Notes: generated by a model not told the origin, from the sequence alone. Positions 1 through 5,550 are shown, numbered from the stretch's first letter. The stretch is 6,309 nucleotides of DNA from Candidatus Jordarchaeum madagascarense (GCA_019056875.1 DXJA01000360.1:1-6309); one strand, 5' to 3'. A program made the numbers and translations.

Positions 1-2
1 GA

Positions 3-692
3 AATCCAGTTAGAAAAGAAATTGAGAACTTCATTGGATCTGGAAACCTTAAAGGACTGCTAGAAAAGGCTGGGGAGTTACATGGACATTTTTGTAACTA
101 TCTGGCCTATGGTGTGATGGCGGGCTACATTGCAGTGCGTGAATTGGGAGTAAAAAGCACCGGCATGGAGGAGGTCATAGCAATTGTTGAAACCAACAAC
201 TGTTTTAGCGATGGTGTTCAGATGGTTACCGGTTGCTCCTTTGGAAATAATGCCTTAATATACAAAGACCTCGGCAAGACAGCGATGACATTGGCGAAAA
301 GAGATGGCTCGGCAATAAGAATCGCGCTAGATCCTGACTTTGAAGACAGTCGCGAAAAGGAATACCCAGAAGCATATGAACTATGGAATAAAATTGTTGT
401 AAAGAGAGAAAAAGCAGAACCCGAAGAGTATATGAAAATGATGATGTTATTCCATGAAATGACTATTAAAGAATTGAACAAGTCAGAGGATGAGATGTTC
501 AGAATAAAACAAATGAAAATTAAGTTACCGGACTACGCCCCCATTTTTGCTACCGTGAAGTGCCCAATCTGCGGAGAGAACGTCATGGAGACACGAGCAA
601 GGATCAAAGATGGCAAAACTATCTGTATGGACTGTGCCGAAGAGGAACAATACGTCTTAGATGGTAGAGGAATAACAACAAAGTGTGTCTAG
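3..692 (+). CDS. FmdE-family protein with C-terminal zinc ribbon (5' partial)
   Basis: The frame is open to the left edge, so the N-terminus is missing; the GTG at 114 and ATG at 117 lie inside the domain and are not the start. About 229 residues are visible. Near visible residues 27-31 is HGHFC, matching the metal-binding HGHxC signature of the FmdE domain, followed by a glycine/alanine-rich helix. A second block, with Cys67 (NNCFSDGVQ) and Cys78 (GCSFGNNAL), matches the family pattern of C-x2-D and GCTxG. A linker leads to a C-terminal zinc ribbon: Cys187, Cys190, Cys208, Cys211 (CPIC...CMDC). FmdE was named after a subunit co-purifying with molybdenum formylmethanofuran dehydrogenase, but most stand-alone members have no proven reaction. 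No other methanogenesis or Fmd/Fwd gene is visible here, so a role in C1 metabolism should not be assumed. The family call is firm and the function unknown. Confidence 0.88.
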   Translation, partial: NPVRKEIENFIGSGNLKGLLEKAGELHGHFCNYLAYGVMAGYIAVRELGVKSTGMEEVIAIVETNNCFSDGVQMVTGCSFGNNALIYKDLGKTAMTLAKRDGSAIRIALDPDFEDSREKEYPEAYELWNKIVVKREKAEPEEYMKMMMLFHEMTIKELNKSEDEMFRIKQMKIKLPDYAPIFATVKCPICGENVMETRARIKDGKTICMDCAEEEQYVLDGRGITTKCV

Positions 693-722
693 AAGCTAAA
701 ACATATGAGATTTCAAGTTCTA

Positions 723-749
723 GGATTTTTAAGCGAAACTTAAAAATTC
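723..749 (+). terminator. Hairpin after the FmdE-like gene, possible terminator
   Basis: An 11-bp stem (723-733 with 739-749, one G-T pair) closes a 5-base loop (734-738), beginning 30 bases after the FmdE stop codon. The left arm contains a T5 run and the stem is A/T-rich. It sits between a plus-strand gene end and a minus-strand frame end, as a shared terminator or 3' processing hairpin would. The pairing is seen directly; the termination role is inferred. The bases 734-739 can instead pair with 750-755 (CGAAAC/GTTTCG). Confidence 0.4.
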
Positions 750-775
750 GTTTCGGACTTCAACACTCGCGTTAG

Positions 776-1105
776 CTAAAGACCTCTATAAAATAAGGCT
801 TCATGACGGTGAAATGTAAAATGTAAGTCTAATCCAGAATTTCGTAATATTTTTTCAGGTCCTCTATTTATGTATCTTACGAACTTTCTTTTATCCCATT
901 CTTTATTTATCCCTGCTTCTATTATGTTCATTACCAATTCTGGTATTTCAGAGACTTGGAAATTTTGTGGCATGAATCTCATTAGCTCTTTTCCGGGTAT
1001 CCATTTTTTTGCTTCTAAGGGTTCTTTGCTGAGCGAAAACCCTTCAAGCTCTTTCAGGGCTCTGTACTTTGTAGGGTTATTTTTTGTATTTTTTACTCTG
1101 CCGGT
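776..1105 (-). pseudogene. Possible remnant of an unrecognised gene, or a 68-aa small protein
   Basis: On the minus strand a frame runs from a TAG at 1106-1108 to a TAG at 776-778. The first ATG is at 982, which would give a 68-residue protein (MRFMPQNFQVSEIPELVMN..., ending ALFYRGL) behind a weak purine-rich stretch (GGAAAAGAG). The roughly 25-30 codons directly upstream of that ATG also read like protein (YRALKELEGF, KKWIPGKEL) but offer no ATG, GTG or TTG start. Codons are typical of the region (AGA, ATA, GAA). This suggests a gene that lost its 5' end, or a frameshift near 1080-1110. Other minus frames just upstream hold short protein-like pieces (for example HNDILTTVLSLPLKFLL, ending about 1126), which fits decay but does not prove it. 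I recognise no family. The alternative is a genuine 68-residue protein. Confidence 0.35.
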
Positions 1106-1117
1106 CTATTATTTTGT

Positions 1118-1144
1118 GCAAACTTTAGAGCAAAAACTTTAGAG
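1118..1144. repeat. Imperfect tandem repeat, 12 and 14 bp units
   Basis: Two adjacent copies of GCAAA(AA)CTTTAGAG lie at 1118-1130 and 1130-1144, differing by two inserted A bases. They sit just upstream of the minus-strand frame at 776-1105, next to the AT-rich stretch at 1107-1117. They could be paired operator half-sites for that frame or a replication-slippage duplication; no binding protein can be named. Confidence 0.5.
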
Positions 1145-1204
1145 GAAGCGATAAGACTGTGGTTAGGATATCATTATGTCTTACGTTGCACATATGTCAC
1201 TCAT

Positions 1205-1243
1205 TCAACGCTTCTAAAAGCTAAACACCATTTAAAGCGTTGA
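1205..1243. repeat. 9-bp inverted repeat with 21-nt spacer
   Basis: TCAACGCTT at 1205-1213 is the exact reverse complement of AAGCGTTGA at 1235-1243. The pairing does not extend in either direction. As RNA it would make a weak long-loop hairpin; as DNA it could be a split operator for a dimeric regulator. It lies about 270 bases before the helicase start and 15 bases before the purine-rich run of the mini-ORF. Confidence 0.5.
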
Positions 1244-1271
1244 TTAAAAAGAGAAGTGGGGGAGAGAATCC

Positions 1272-1316
1272 ATGGATATAACACGCAATAAAAACAAATT
1301 AAGAGAATATTATTAA
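1272..1316 (+). CDS. Candidate 14-codon mini-ORF (MDITRNKNKLREYY)
   Basis: ATG at 1272 is preceded by the purine-rich run GGGGGAGAG (about 1258-1266), which includes GGAG, a core match to the archaeal anti-Shine-Dalgarno sequence, about 5 bases from the ATG. The frame stops at TAA 1314-1316. The peptide is basic and hydrophilic with no recognised motif. It could be a leader peptide in the helicase 5' region, or chance. The ribosome-binding match is the only real support. Confidence 0.2.
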   Translation: MDITRNKNKLREYY

Positions 1317-1393
1317 AAAAAATGGTAAGGCAAAATAGAATCGGAGAAAGAGGGATAAGGTAAGGTTCCCCGTATATTTTTAATATGAATTAT

Positions 1394-1460
1394 TTTTTTT
1401 AAATGGGTTGAGAAAAGTTATCCATTTCATAAATTAAATCCTAGACGCTATGTTTAATTA
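1394..1460 (+). promoter_or_regulatory. Candidate promoter region for the helicase
   Basis: Three TATA-like boxes lie in this stretch: the T-run ending TTTAAA (about 1394-1403), CATAAATTAAAT (about 1429-1439) and TTTAATTA (1453-1460). Archaeal TATA boxes sit about 26 bases before the transcription start, so the last would give a start near 1483 and a leader of about 33 bases that includes the ribosome binding site. None has a clear purine-rich BRE, so I cannot choose between them. Confidence 0.3.
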
Positions 1461-1505
1461 TGCGCATCCTCAACAAAAAATAAGGAAAACCTAGGAAGCT
1501 TGATA

Positions 1506-1511
1506 GGGTGA
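1506..1511 (+). promoter_or_regulatory. Ribosome binding site of the helicase (GGGTGA)
   Basis: GGGTGA ends four bases before the ATG at 1516 and contains GGTGA, a match to the archaeal anti-Shine-Dalgarno end. An in-frame TAG at 1504-1506 rules out any earlier start, so ATG 1516 is the only sensible one. Confidence 0.75.
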
Positions 1512-1515
1512 GCAA

Positions 1516-3417
1516 ATGGGCAGAGTAAAGCACTTTTTCCCGTATAGACCGAGAGAGGGACAGAAGGAATTCATGGATTTAATTTCTCAGGATATTGGTA
1601 AGGGTGCTGTATGTCTTAACGCGTCTACTGGTTTTGGAAAAACGCCGGCGATTCTTGCTGCTCTTCTTCCCCGTGTTAGGAAGCATAAGATTATTTGGAC
1701 GGTGCGTACCGGCAACGAAACTGACCGACCGATAGAGGAATTGAAGATAATAAATGACAAATTGGGTAAGAAGTTCTTTGGTTTGTCTTACAGGGGTAAG
1801 AAGGATATGTGTCTCCTAGCTAGAGACGTTAGACTGGAAGGGGAAATGAATTATCAAGACGTATCCTTTCTGTGCGAGAGTCGTAGAAATGGTTGTGATT
1901 ACTATCGCGGATTAGGCTCTCTGGATGTAGAAGATTTTATTGATAATCCTAAATTATACTCTGAGATTTTGGACTTGTGCCGGGAGAGGAGTGTGTGTCC
2001 CTACTTTACTCAGAGGGAGCTTTTGCCCTATGCAGATGTGGTATCTCTTAGCTATAACTATATTATTCATGAGGGAATGAGTTGGAGCGTTAGGCGGCTT
2101 GTTCCATTTGAGGCCAGTTTTTTGGTGGTGGATGAGGCTCATAACCTGCAGAGTGCTTGTGGAAACTTGAACTCCGACCGGATAACTCTGGGGACGCTCA
2201 CCTATGCTTTGAGAGAGATCCAGAGTTTTGATACATTTGAGGCAAGAAGAGTTGAGAACTTTATTAATCGACTCCGGGACGAGTTTTACAGGGTTATTAA
2301 GGAAGTTGCAGGAGAGGATATGGAGTTCAACCCTAAAGAGTTTCTTAACGGTTTACTGCGAAAAATAGGAGCAAATATGGCGGTCCTGAGGGATGTTTTA
2401 GGTGCGATGAACTCCTATGGTGTGAGGGTTAGGCGAAGCCAGTTGGATGAGGGTAAGAATCCCCGTTCCTCGCTTTTCCACCTTTCTAATTTTTGGCTTG
2501 CAGCCTTGGAGAACATAGATGTTAAGGGTGTAGCTTTCATAGCAAGCAGGGAGAGGGAAAATTTGGTTCTTGAAATGTGGGACATGCGAGCCGCAGAAAT
2601 TCTAAAAAATAAATGGCAGGGTTTCCATGGTTGTGTTTTCTGCTCGGGGACATTGAATCCGGTCCAAGCATTCGCGGAAACCATTGGCCTTGGGAAATAT
2701 TCGGGAGAGAGTTTTCACTCCCCCTTCGATAATAGTAAAATAACTGCTTATATTACCAAGGGTTTAACCACTAAGGGAGAAGAGCTCAGTGAAAAGATGG
2801 CAAAAAGTTATGTTGACGGTATAGAAGGTTTTATTGAAACTGTGGACGCGAATATTGCTATTTTTACAAGCAGCTATCGCATTCAGAATAATCTTCTAGC
2901 GGCGGGAATGAGGGAGATGGTGGAGGGTAAAGGAAGGGTTTTTTTCGTTGAGGTTGAGGGTATGAGTGGTGATAGCTCCCGAGAAGTTCTTGACGGTTTC
3001 AAGGATGCCGCTCGTGGGGAAAAGTGGGGTGTTTTGTGTGCTCCCTGTACCGGTAGATTCGCGGAGGGAGCGGATTTTCCGGGGCGGGAGCTTGAGGGAA
3101 TATTCTTAGTGGGCATACCTTTTGATAGGATGAGCATCAAGACCAAGCTTTATCTCAAATACTATGAGAACCTTTATGGAAAGAATAAGGGCACTTACTA
3201 TGCTTACGTTGTCCCGGCTCTTAGACGAGCCTCCCAGTCACTGGGCAGAGCTTTAAGATCCAAGCAGGACAAAGGGATATTCGTTCTTGGAGATGAACGC
3301 TACTCCGAAAACCGGTTCCAGCAACTACTCCCAGATTTTATACGCGAAAACCTACAAACCGTTGAGGCTCCTATCCTTGGGAGTGTGTTTAAAAATAAAA
3401 GTTCCAAGCATAATTAA
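1516..3417 (+). CDS. XPD/Rad3/DinG-family ATP-dependent DNA helicase
   Basis: This 633-residue protein has the full set of XPD-type superfamily 2 motifs in order: a Q-like motif (YRPREGQKEFM, 10-20), Walker A STGFGKT (37-43), motif Ia WTVRTGNETD (61-70), DEAH box VVDEAHNL (204-211), motif III FCSGTLNP (375-382), motif IV region IAIFTSSY (447-454), motif V GRFAEGADFPG (513-523) and motif VI QSLGRALRS (574-582). Between motifs Ia and II lie Cys99, Cys120, Cys127, Cys155 and Cys161 (the last in CPYF), where the family holds a 4Fe-4S cluster. Residues of about 230-365 correspond to the Arch domain. Members unwind DNA 5' to 3' and act in repair or lesion scanning. Length is in the archaeal XPD range. 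The gene stands alone, and the basic tail (KNKSSKHN) is not conserved to my knowledge. It could equally be annotated DinG-like; the helicase call itself is firm. Confidence 0.95.
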   Translation: MGRVKHFFPYRPREGQKEFMDLISQDIGKGAVCLNASTGFGKTPAILAALLPRVRKHKIIWTVRTGNETDRPIEELKIINDKLGKKFFGLSYRGKKDMCLLARDVRLEGEMNYQDVSFLCESRRNGCDYYRGLGSLDVEDFIDNPKLYSEILDLCRERSVCPYFTQRELLPYADVVSLSYNYIIHEGMSWSVRRLVPFEASFLVVDEAHNLQSACGNLNSDRITLGTLTYALREIQSFDTFEARRVENFINRLRDEFYRVIKEVAGEDMEFNPKEFLNGLLRKIGANMAVLRDVLGAMNSYGVRVRRSQLDEGKNPRSSLFHLSNFWLAALENIDVKGVAFIASRERENLVLEMWDMRAAEILKNKWQGFHGCVFCSGTLNPVQAFAETIGLGKYSGESFHSPFDNSKITAYITKGLTTKGEELSEKMAKSYVDGIEGFIETVDANIAIFTSSYRIQNNLLAAGMREMVEGKGRVFFVEVEGMSGDSSREVLDGFKDAARGEKWGVLCAPCTGRFAEGADFPGRELEGIFLVGIPFDRMSIKTKLYLKYYENLYGKNKGTYYAYVVPALRRASQSLGRALRSKQDKGIFVLGDERYSENRFQQLLPDFIRENLQTVEAPILGSVFKNKSSKHN

Positions 3418-3418
3418 T

Positions 3419-3441
3419 TCTAGATATTTCTTTTGTCTAGA
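3419..3441 (+). terminator. T-rich stretch between two TCTAGA sites after the helicase
   Basis: Two copies of the palindrome TCTAGA, at 3419-3424 and 3436-3441, flank a pyrimidine-rich 11-base segment (TATTTCTTTTG). The T-rich part starts eight bases after the helicase stop and fits archaeal termination at T-tracts. The two palindromes can pair as a 6-bp stem with the T-rich segment as loop. The stretch also separates two convergent genes whose stop codons are only 34 bases apart. Confidence 0.35.
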
Positions 3442-3451
3442 GATGCTAGGA

Positions 3452-4171
3452 TTATTTCATTCTCTTTGCTTCATTCAGAGCCTTGTTTACGAGGTCTTGT
3501 TCTTGTTTGGTGTATTTGTCTTGGATTTGTTTCCAGTACTCTTCTGCTTTTTCTAGATTTTTGTTGCATGCTTCGCTACACGAGAGTGCGAAGGTTTGGT
3601 GGTAGTTGGTTATTTCCTTTTCCTTGCACAGTTCAAGGGCTCTCTCAGCCTGCTCCTTGGCTTTATCAATCATATGGGCGAGGAGATAGTGAAAACCAGA
3701 TAGAGTGATTAGGTCTGAAGCTGTTTCATAGGCTCCTTGCTTTAGGAACAGCTCAGCGTCTTTCTCTATTAGCATACTTGCTCTTATCAGGTATTTTTCG
3801 GTATCCTTAGGCTTTTCTTCTATTTCAACATGATTCTCTAGTTTATAGAGGTCGGAAAGAGCGTTTATCCTTCCCTTAAGGTTTATTGCTGAAAGCATAG
3901 CCAAGTGGGTATCGTTCATAACCACGATGACCCCTATCTTGTCAGTGGCTTTTATCATGAACGTATTACTATTGCTTACCGTGTCTCCGACGTGCATGTT
4001 ATAGAGAGAAAACTTCTCGTAGAAGCTGAAAAGAGCTTCGGGAACCTCGCCCTTAATCCCCCAGACCCTAAAGTTAACATCTAGTATGGCTATTCCTTGG
4101 GCTTTCCATTTACCCAGATTTGTTTCAATTTTTTCAAGAACCAGATCAATTGTGAGCCTGTTTCCAATCAT
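3452..4171 (-). CDS. Roadblock/LC7-like N-terminal domain with TPR-like helical C-terminus
   Basis: This 239-residue protein has two halves. Residues about 8-110 follow the Roadblock/LC7 (profilin-like) plan: an initial helix (LVLEKIETNL), a strand pair with GIAILDVNFRVWGI, a central helix (PEALFSFYEKF), a GDTV segment, strands FMIKATDKIGVIVVMND, and a last helix ending SDLYKLE. Residues about 122-239 are almost all helical, rich in K/E/A, with paired helices resembling TPR repeats (SDLITLSGFHYLLAHMIDKAKEQAERALELC; then NYHQTFALSCSEACNKNLEKAEEYWKQI). Each quoted stretch is only an example of the pattern. There is no signal peptide or membrane segment, so it should be cytosolic. Roadblock proteins commonly regulate small GTPases, but no GTPase gene is in the window. 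The assignment rests on pattern reading; function is unknown. It is convergent with the helicase and has its own promoter. Confidence 0.8.
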   Translation of the reverse strand: MIGNRLTIDLVLEKIETNLGKWKAQGIAILDVNFRVWGIKGEVPEALFSFYEKFSLYNMHVGDTVSNSNTFMIKATDKIGVIVVMNDTHLAMLSAINLKGRINALSDLYKLENHVEIEEKPKDTEKYLIRASMLIEKDAELFLKQGAYETASDLITLSGFHYLLAHMIDKAKEQAERALELCKEKEITNYHQTFALSCSEACNKNLEKAEEYWKQIQDKYTKQEQDLVNKALNEAKRMK

Positions 4172-4195
4172 ACCGCTGTCCCCGGCTTGAGTAAA

Positions 4196-4210
4196 ATTAT
4201 AAATTTTAGT
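4196..4210 (-). promoter_or_regulatory. BRE plus TATA box of the Roadblock/TPR gene
   Basis: Read on the minus strand, ACTAAA (4210-4205) is directly followed by ATTTATAAT (4204-4196), a good match to the archaeal BRE and TATA pair. The TATA centre is about 28 bases before the ATG at 4171, so transcription should start at or within a few bases of the start codon. This predicts a leaderless or nearly leaderless mRNA, consistent with the absence of a good Shine-Dalgarno sequence. Confidence 0.6.
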
Positions 4211-4258
4211 AAATTAAGCTTTTTGTATGCTTCTTCCAAATAATAAGTTTGTTATAGC

Positions 4259-4277
4259 AAAAAAGGCAGAGCCTTTT
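4259..4277 (-). terminator. Hairpin plus T6 terminator of the nucleoside hydrolase gene
   Basis: On the minus strand, just after the hydrolase stop codon, AAAAGGC (4277-4271) and GCCTTTT (4267-4261) form a perfect 7-bp stem around a three-base loop, and the right arm runs into six T bases (4264-4259). This is the shape of a bacterial intrinsic terminator; in archaea the T-run alone is often enough. It separates the hydrolase from the Roadblock/TPR gene, which has its own promoter. Confidence 0.65.
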
Positions 4278-4280
4278 GAT

Positions 4281-5216
4281 TTAATCCGCAGTTATAGTAT
4301 CAATAAAAAAACGTATGAATCTTCGGGCATCAACCTCCAAGCATACCTTGTGCTTGGAAGCACAAACCTCTAATTCCCCCGTGTTCTTTTCGCCAACCAA
4401 GGTTTTTCCAAGAGTTATAATATTATCAGTGACCACGTTTACATAGAGTTCTTTCGTTTTCACAAAGCTTTCATCAATGGCCACACCTACTGCCAGGGGA
4501 TCGTGTAGAGGGCAACCGCCCAGTTTTTTATGCTTGGGAATATTTTGGTAATATCTCAGTGCGTTATAGGCAAACTCTGCCACAGGTGTTCTCACTTCGT
4601 AAATTTGTTCAAGATCATATACTGTGAAAATAGTTTTCATAGTTACATCTAAAGGAACAATTGTTAGGGGTAAATCGGATCGGAGTATAATCTGGGCGGA
4701 TTCGGGATCAGTGTAAATGTTGAACTCGGCGTGCGGTGTCACGTTACCCGGAACTTGAACTGCTCCCCCCATTATTATTAGCTCCCTCACATTTTCTCCG
4801 ATTCTGGGCTCCTTCATGTAGATTTCTGCCAGATTTGTTAGCGGCCCGCAGGCAACCAGAGTGATTTCACCGGGTTTCTTCATTATCTTCGCTATTATTA
4901 GGTCTAGGGCCCCGATGCACTTGTCCTCTACGCCGGGCAGGGGAAGACTGGTTCCACCCAGACCATTATCCCCATGCACATATTCCGCCCTCTCTAATCC
5001 CCTCCCAAAAGGAGAGGGAATACCAGCCGCAACCGGTATATTCAGTCTACCAGTCAGTCGCAGTATCCTTAACGCGTTCTTTGTCGCCTTTTCCAGAGAA
5101 ACGTTACCAGCCACCGTGGTCACCGCTTCCAAATCAAATTCCCCGGATTTGATTGCCAGAATAATAGCCAACGCGTCATCAATACCGGGATCCCCATCAT
5201 AAATCATTCTCTTCAT
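4281..5216 (-). CDS. Inosine/uridine-preferring nucleoside hydrolase family protein
   Basis: The 311-residue protein has the family's length and residues throughout. The N-terminus carries DGDPGIDDA (residues 7-15), the calcium-binding aspartate cluster (D7, D9, D13, D14). N38 lies in AGNVS, and H81 in VHGDNGLGG. The MGG turn is at 149-151, AEFNIYTDPESA spans 163-174 (N166, D170), LDVTMK lies at 189-194, and HDPLAV at 238-243 gives the second active-site His-Asp pair. Such enzymes split the N-glycosidic bond of ribonucleosides to base and ribose in salvage. Substrate preference cannot be read from this. There is no signal peptide, so it is cytosolic. The start at 5216 (MKRMIYD) is chosen because a second ATG three codons later leaves only three residues before D7; both are possible. 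A terminator follows it, and it is not in an operon with its neighbours. Confidence 0.95.
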   Translation of the reverse strand: MKRMIYDGDPGIDDALAIILAIKSGEFDLEAVTTVAGNVSLEKATKNALRILRLTGRLNIPVAAGIPSPFGRGLERAEYVHGDNGLGGTSLPLPGVEDKCIGALDLIIAKIMKKPGEITLVACGPLTNLAEIYMKEPRIGENVRELIIMGGAVQVPGNVTPHAEFNIYTDPESAQIILRSDLPLTIVPLDVTMKTIFTVYDLEQIYEVRTPVAEFAYNALRYYQNIPKHKKLGGCPLHDPLAVGVAIDESFVKTKELYVNVVTDNIITLGKTLVGEKNTGELEVCASKHKVCLEVDARRFIRFFIDTITAD

Positions 5217-5246
5217 TTCAGTTCAACCCTCATAATACAACCGCAT

Positions 5247-5255
5247 AACTATAAG
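5247..5255 (-). promoter_or_regulatory. Candidate TATA box of the nucleoside hydrolase
   Basis: Minus-strand CTTATAGTT lies about 35 bases before the ATG at 5216 and predicts a transcript starting near 5225 with a leader of about ten bases. The BRE position (GGTTAT region) is not a strong match. If this box is used, the GAGGG run at 5231-5227 would be left outside the mRNA and could not serve as a ribosome binding site. Confidence 0.4.
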
Positions 5256-5512
5256 AATAACCCTCCAAATAGAACACAAATACATTACTAGCCAAGAAAA
5301 TTTCAACTCCTCTTATTATGCACAACCCTTTTCAACTGAAACACTCAACGCCTGACATTTTTAACTAAATCTCCCAAAATTTTTTCTGCCCAAAGAACTA
5401 GTAAACCATCATACTTATTAAATAGAGATCTGAAACCAGAGTAAAAAACGCAAAATCCCACCACAAAACCGCATCCCGAAAAATATAGATAAACAAACAG
5501 CAAAAACAGTCC

Positions 5513-5534
5513 AAAAAAAATAAAAAAAGGGGGG
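5513..5534 (-). terminator. Poly-T terminator of the surface-protein gene
   Basis: On the minus strand, 16 bases after the stop codon (5553-5551), six C bases (5534-5529) are followed by T7, one A and T8 (5528-5513). Long T-tracts are the main archaeal termination signal. An A-rich stretch just before the C-run (5548-5541) could pair weakly with the first T-run, adding a hairpin. Confidence 0.7.
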
Positions 5535-5550
5535 ATTTGATTTTTTTTGT

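Larger units (their letters stand above)
1143..1515. other. AT-rich gap upstream of the helicase, no intact gene seen
   Basis: These 373 bases carry no ORF of convincing length on either strand. They contain a 9-bp inverted repeat, a 14-codon mini-ORF with a strong Shine-Dalgarno-like run, several A/T runs that could be TATA boxes, an 8-bp palindrome ATGCGCAT at 1460-1467, and the ribosome binding site of the helicase. The length is unusual beside the short gaps elsewhere in the window. No tRNA, CRISPR repeat or recognisable riboswitch core was found by eye. Confidence 0.6.
5217..5550. other. Gene-free gap with strong C-over-G skew
   Basis: No ORF of useful length is seen on either strand in this 334-base gap between two minus-strand genes. 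By hand count, 5221-5520 holds about 25 G and 77 C on the plus strand, so the minus strand, which is the transcribed sense of both neighbours, is G/T-rich. It contains the hydrolase promoter at its left end and the terminator of the surface-protein gene at its right end. The motif TTCAAC occurs at 5222, 5302 and 5331. I see no tRNA, CRISPR repeat or clear box C/D RNA. Confidence 0.6.

Noticed and set aside
218..481. Minus-strand 87-codon frame inside the FmdE-like gene
   Set aside because: It is the antisense of a clearly coding region with FmdE motifs and has no independent support.
695..776. Possible tRNA, because GCTAA at 695-699 can pair with TTAGC at 772-776 over a tRNA-like length
   Set aside because: There is no T-arm TTCRA sequence flanked by a 5-bp stem, no D-arm, and the end pairing is only five base pairs.
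870..1142. Plus-strand 90-codon frame, hydrophobic and Phe-rich
   Set aside because: It lies opposite the minus-strand frame 776-1105, whose composition (Lys, Glu, Ile-ATA, Arg-AGA) is more protein-like. The plus frame has no ribosome binding site, and its Phe and Ser content comes from T-rich antisense of Lys and Glu codons.
1143..1515. CRISPR array or mobile-element ends
   Set aside because: No regularly spaced repeat of 24-37 bases, no transposase, no terminal inverted repeats with target duplications; the only repeats are the short tandem and inverted ones reported.
3287..3708. Two overlapping plus-strand frames across the helicase end and the Roadblock/TPR gene
   Set aside because: They overlap two supported genes, lack ribosome binding sites and have Phe/Leu/Cys-rich antisense-type composition.
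5395..5470. Box C/D guide RNA, suggested by a TATGATGG on the minus strand
   Set aside because: The C-box match is imperfect and no properly spaced CTGA D and D' boxes follow.
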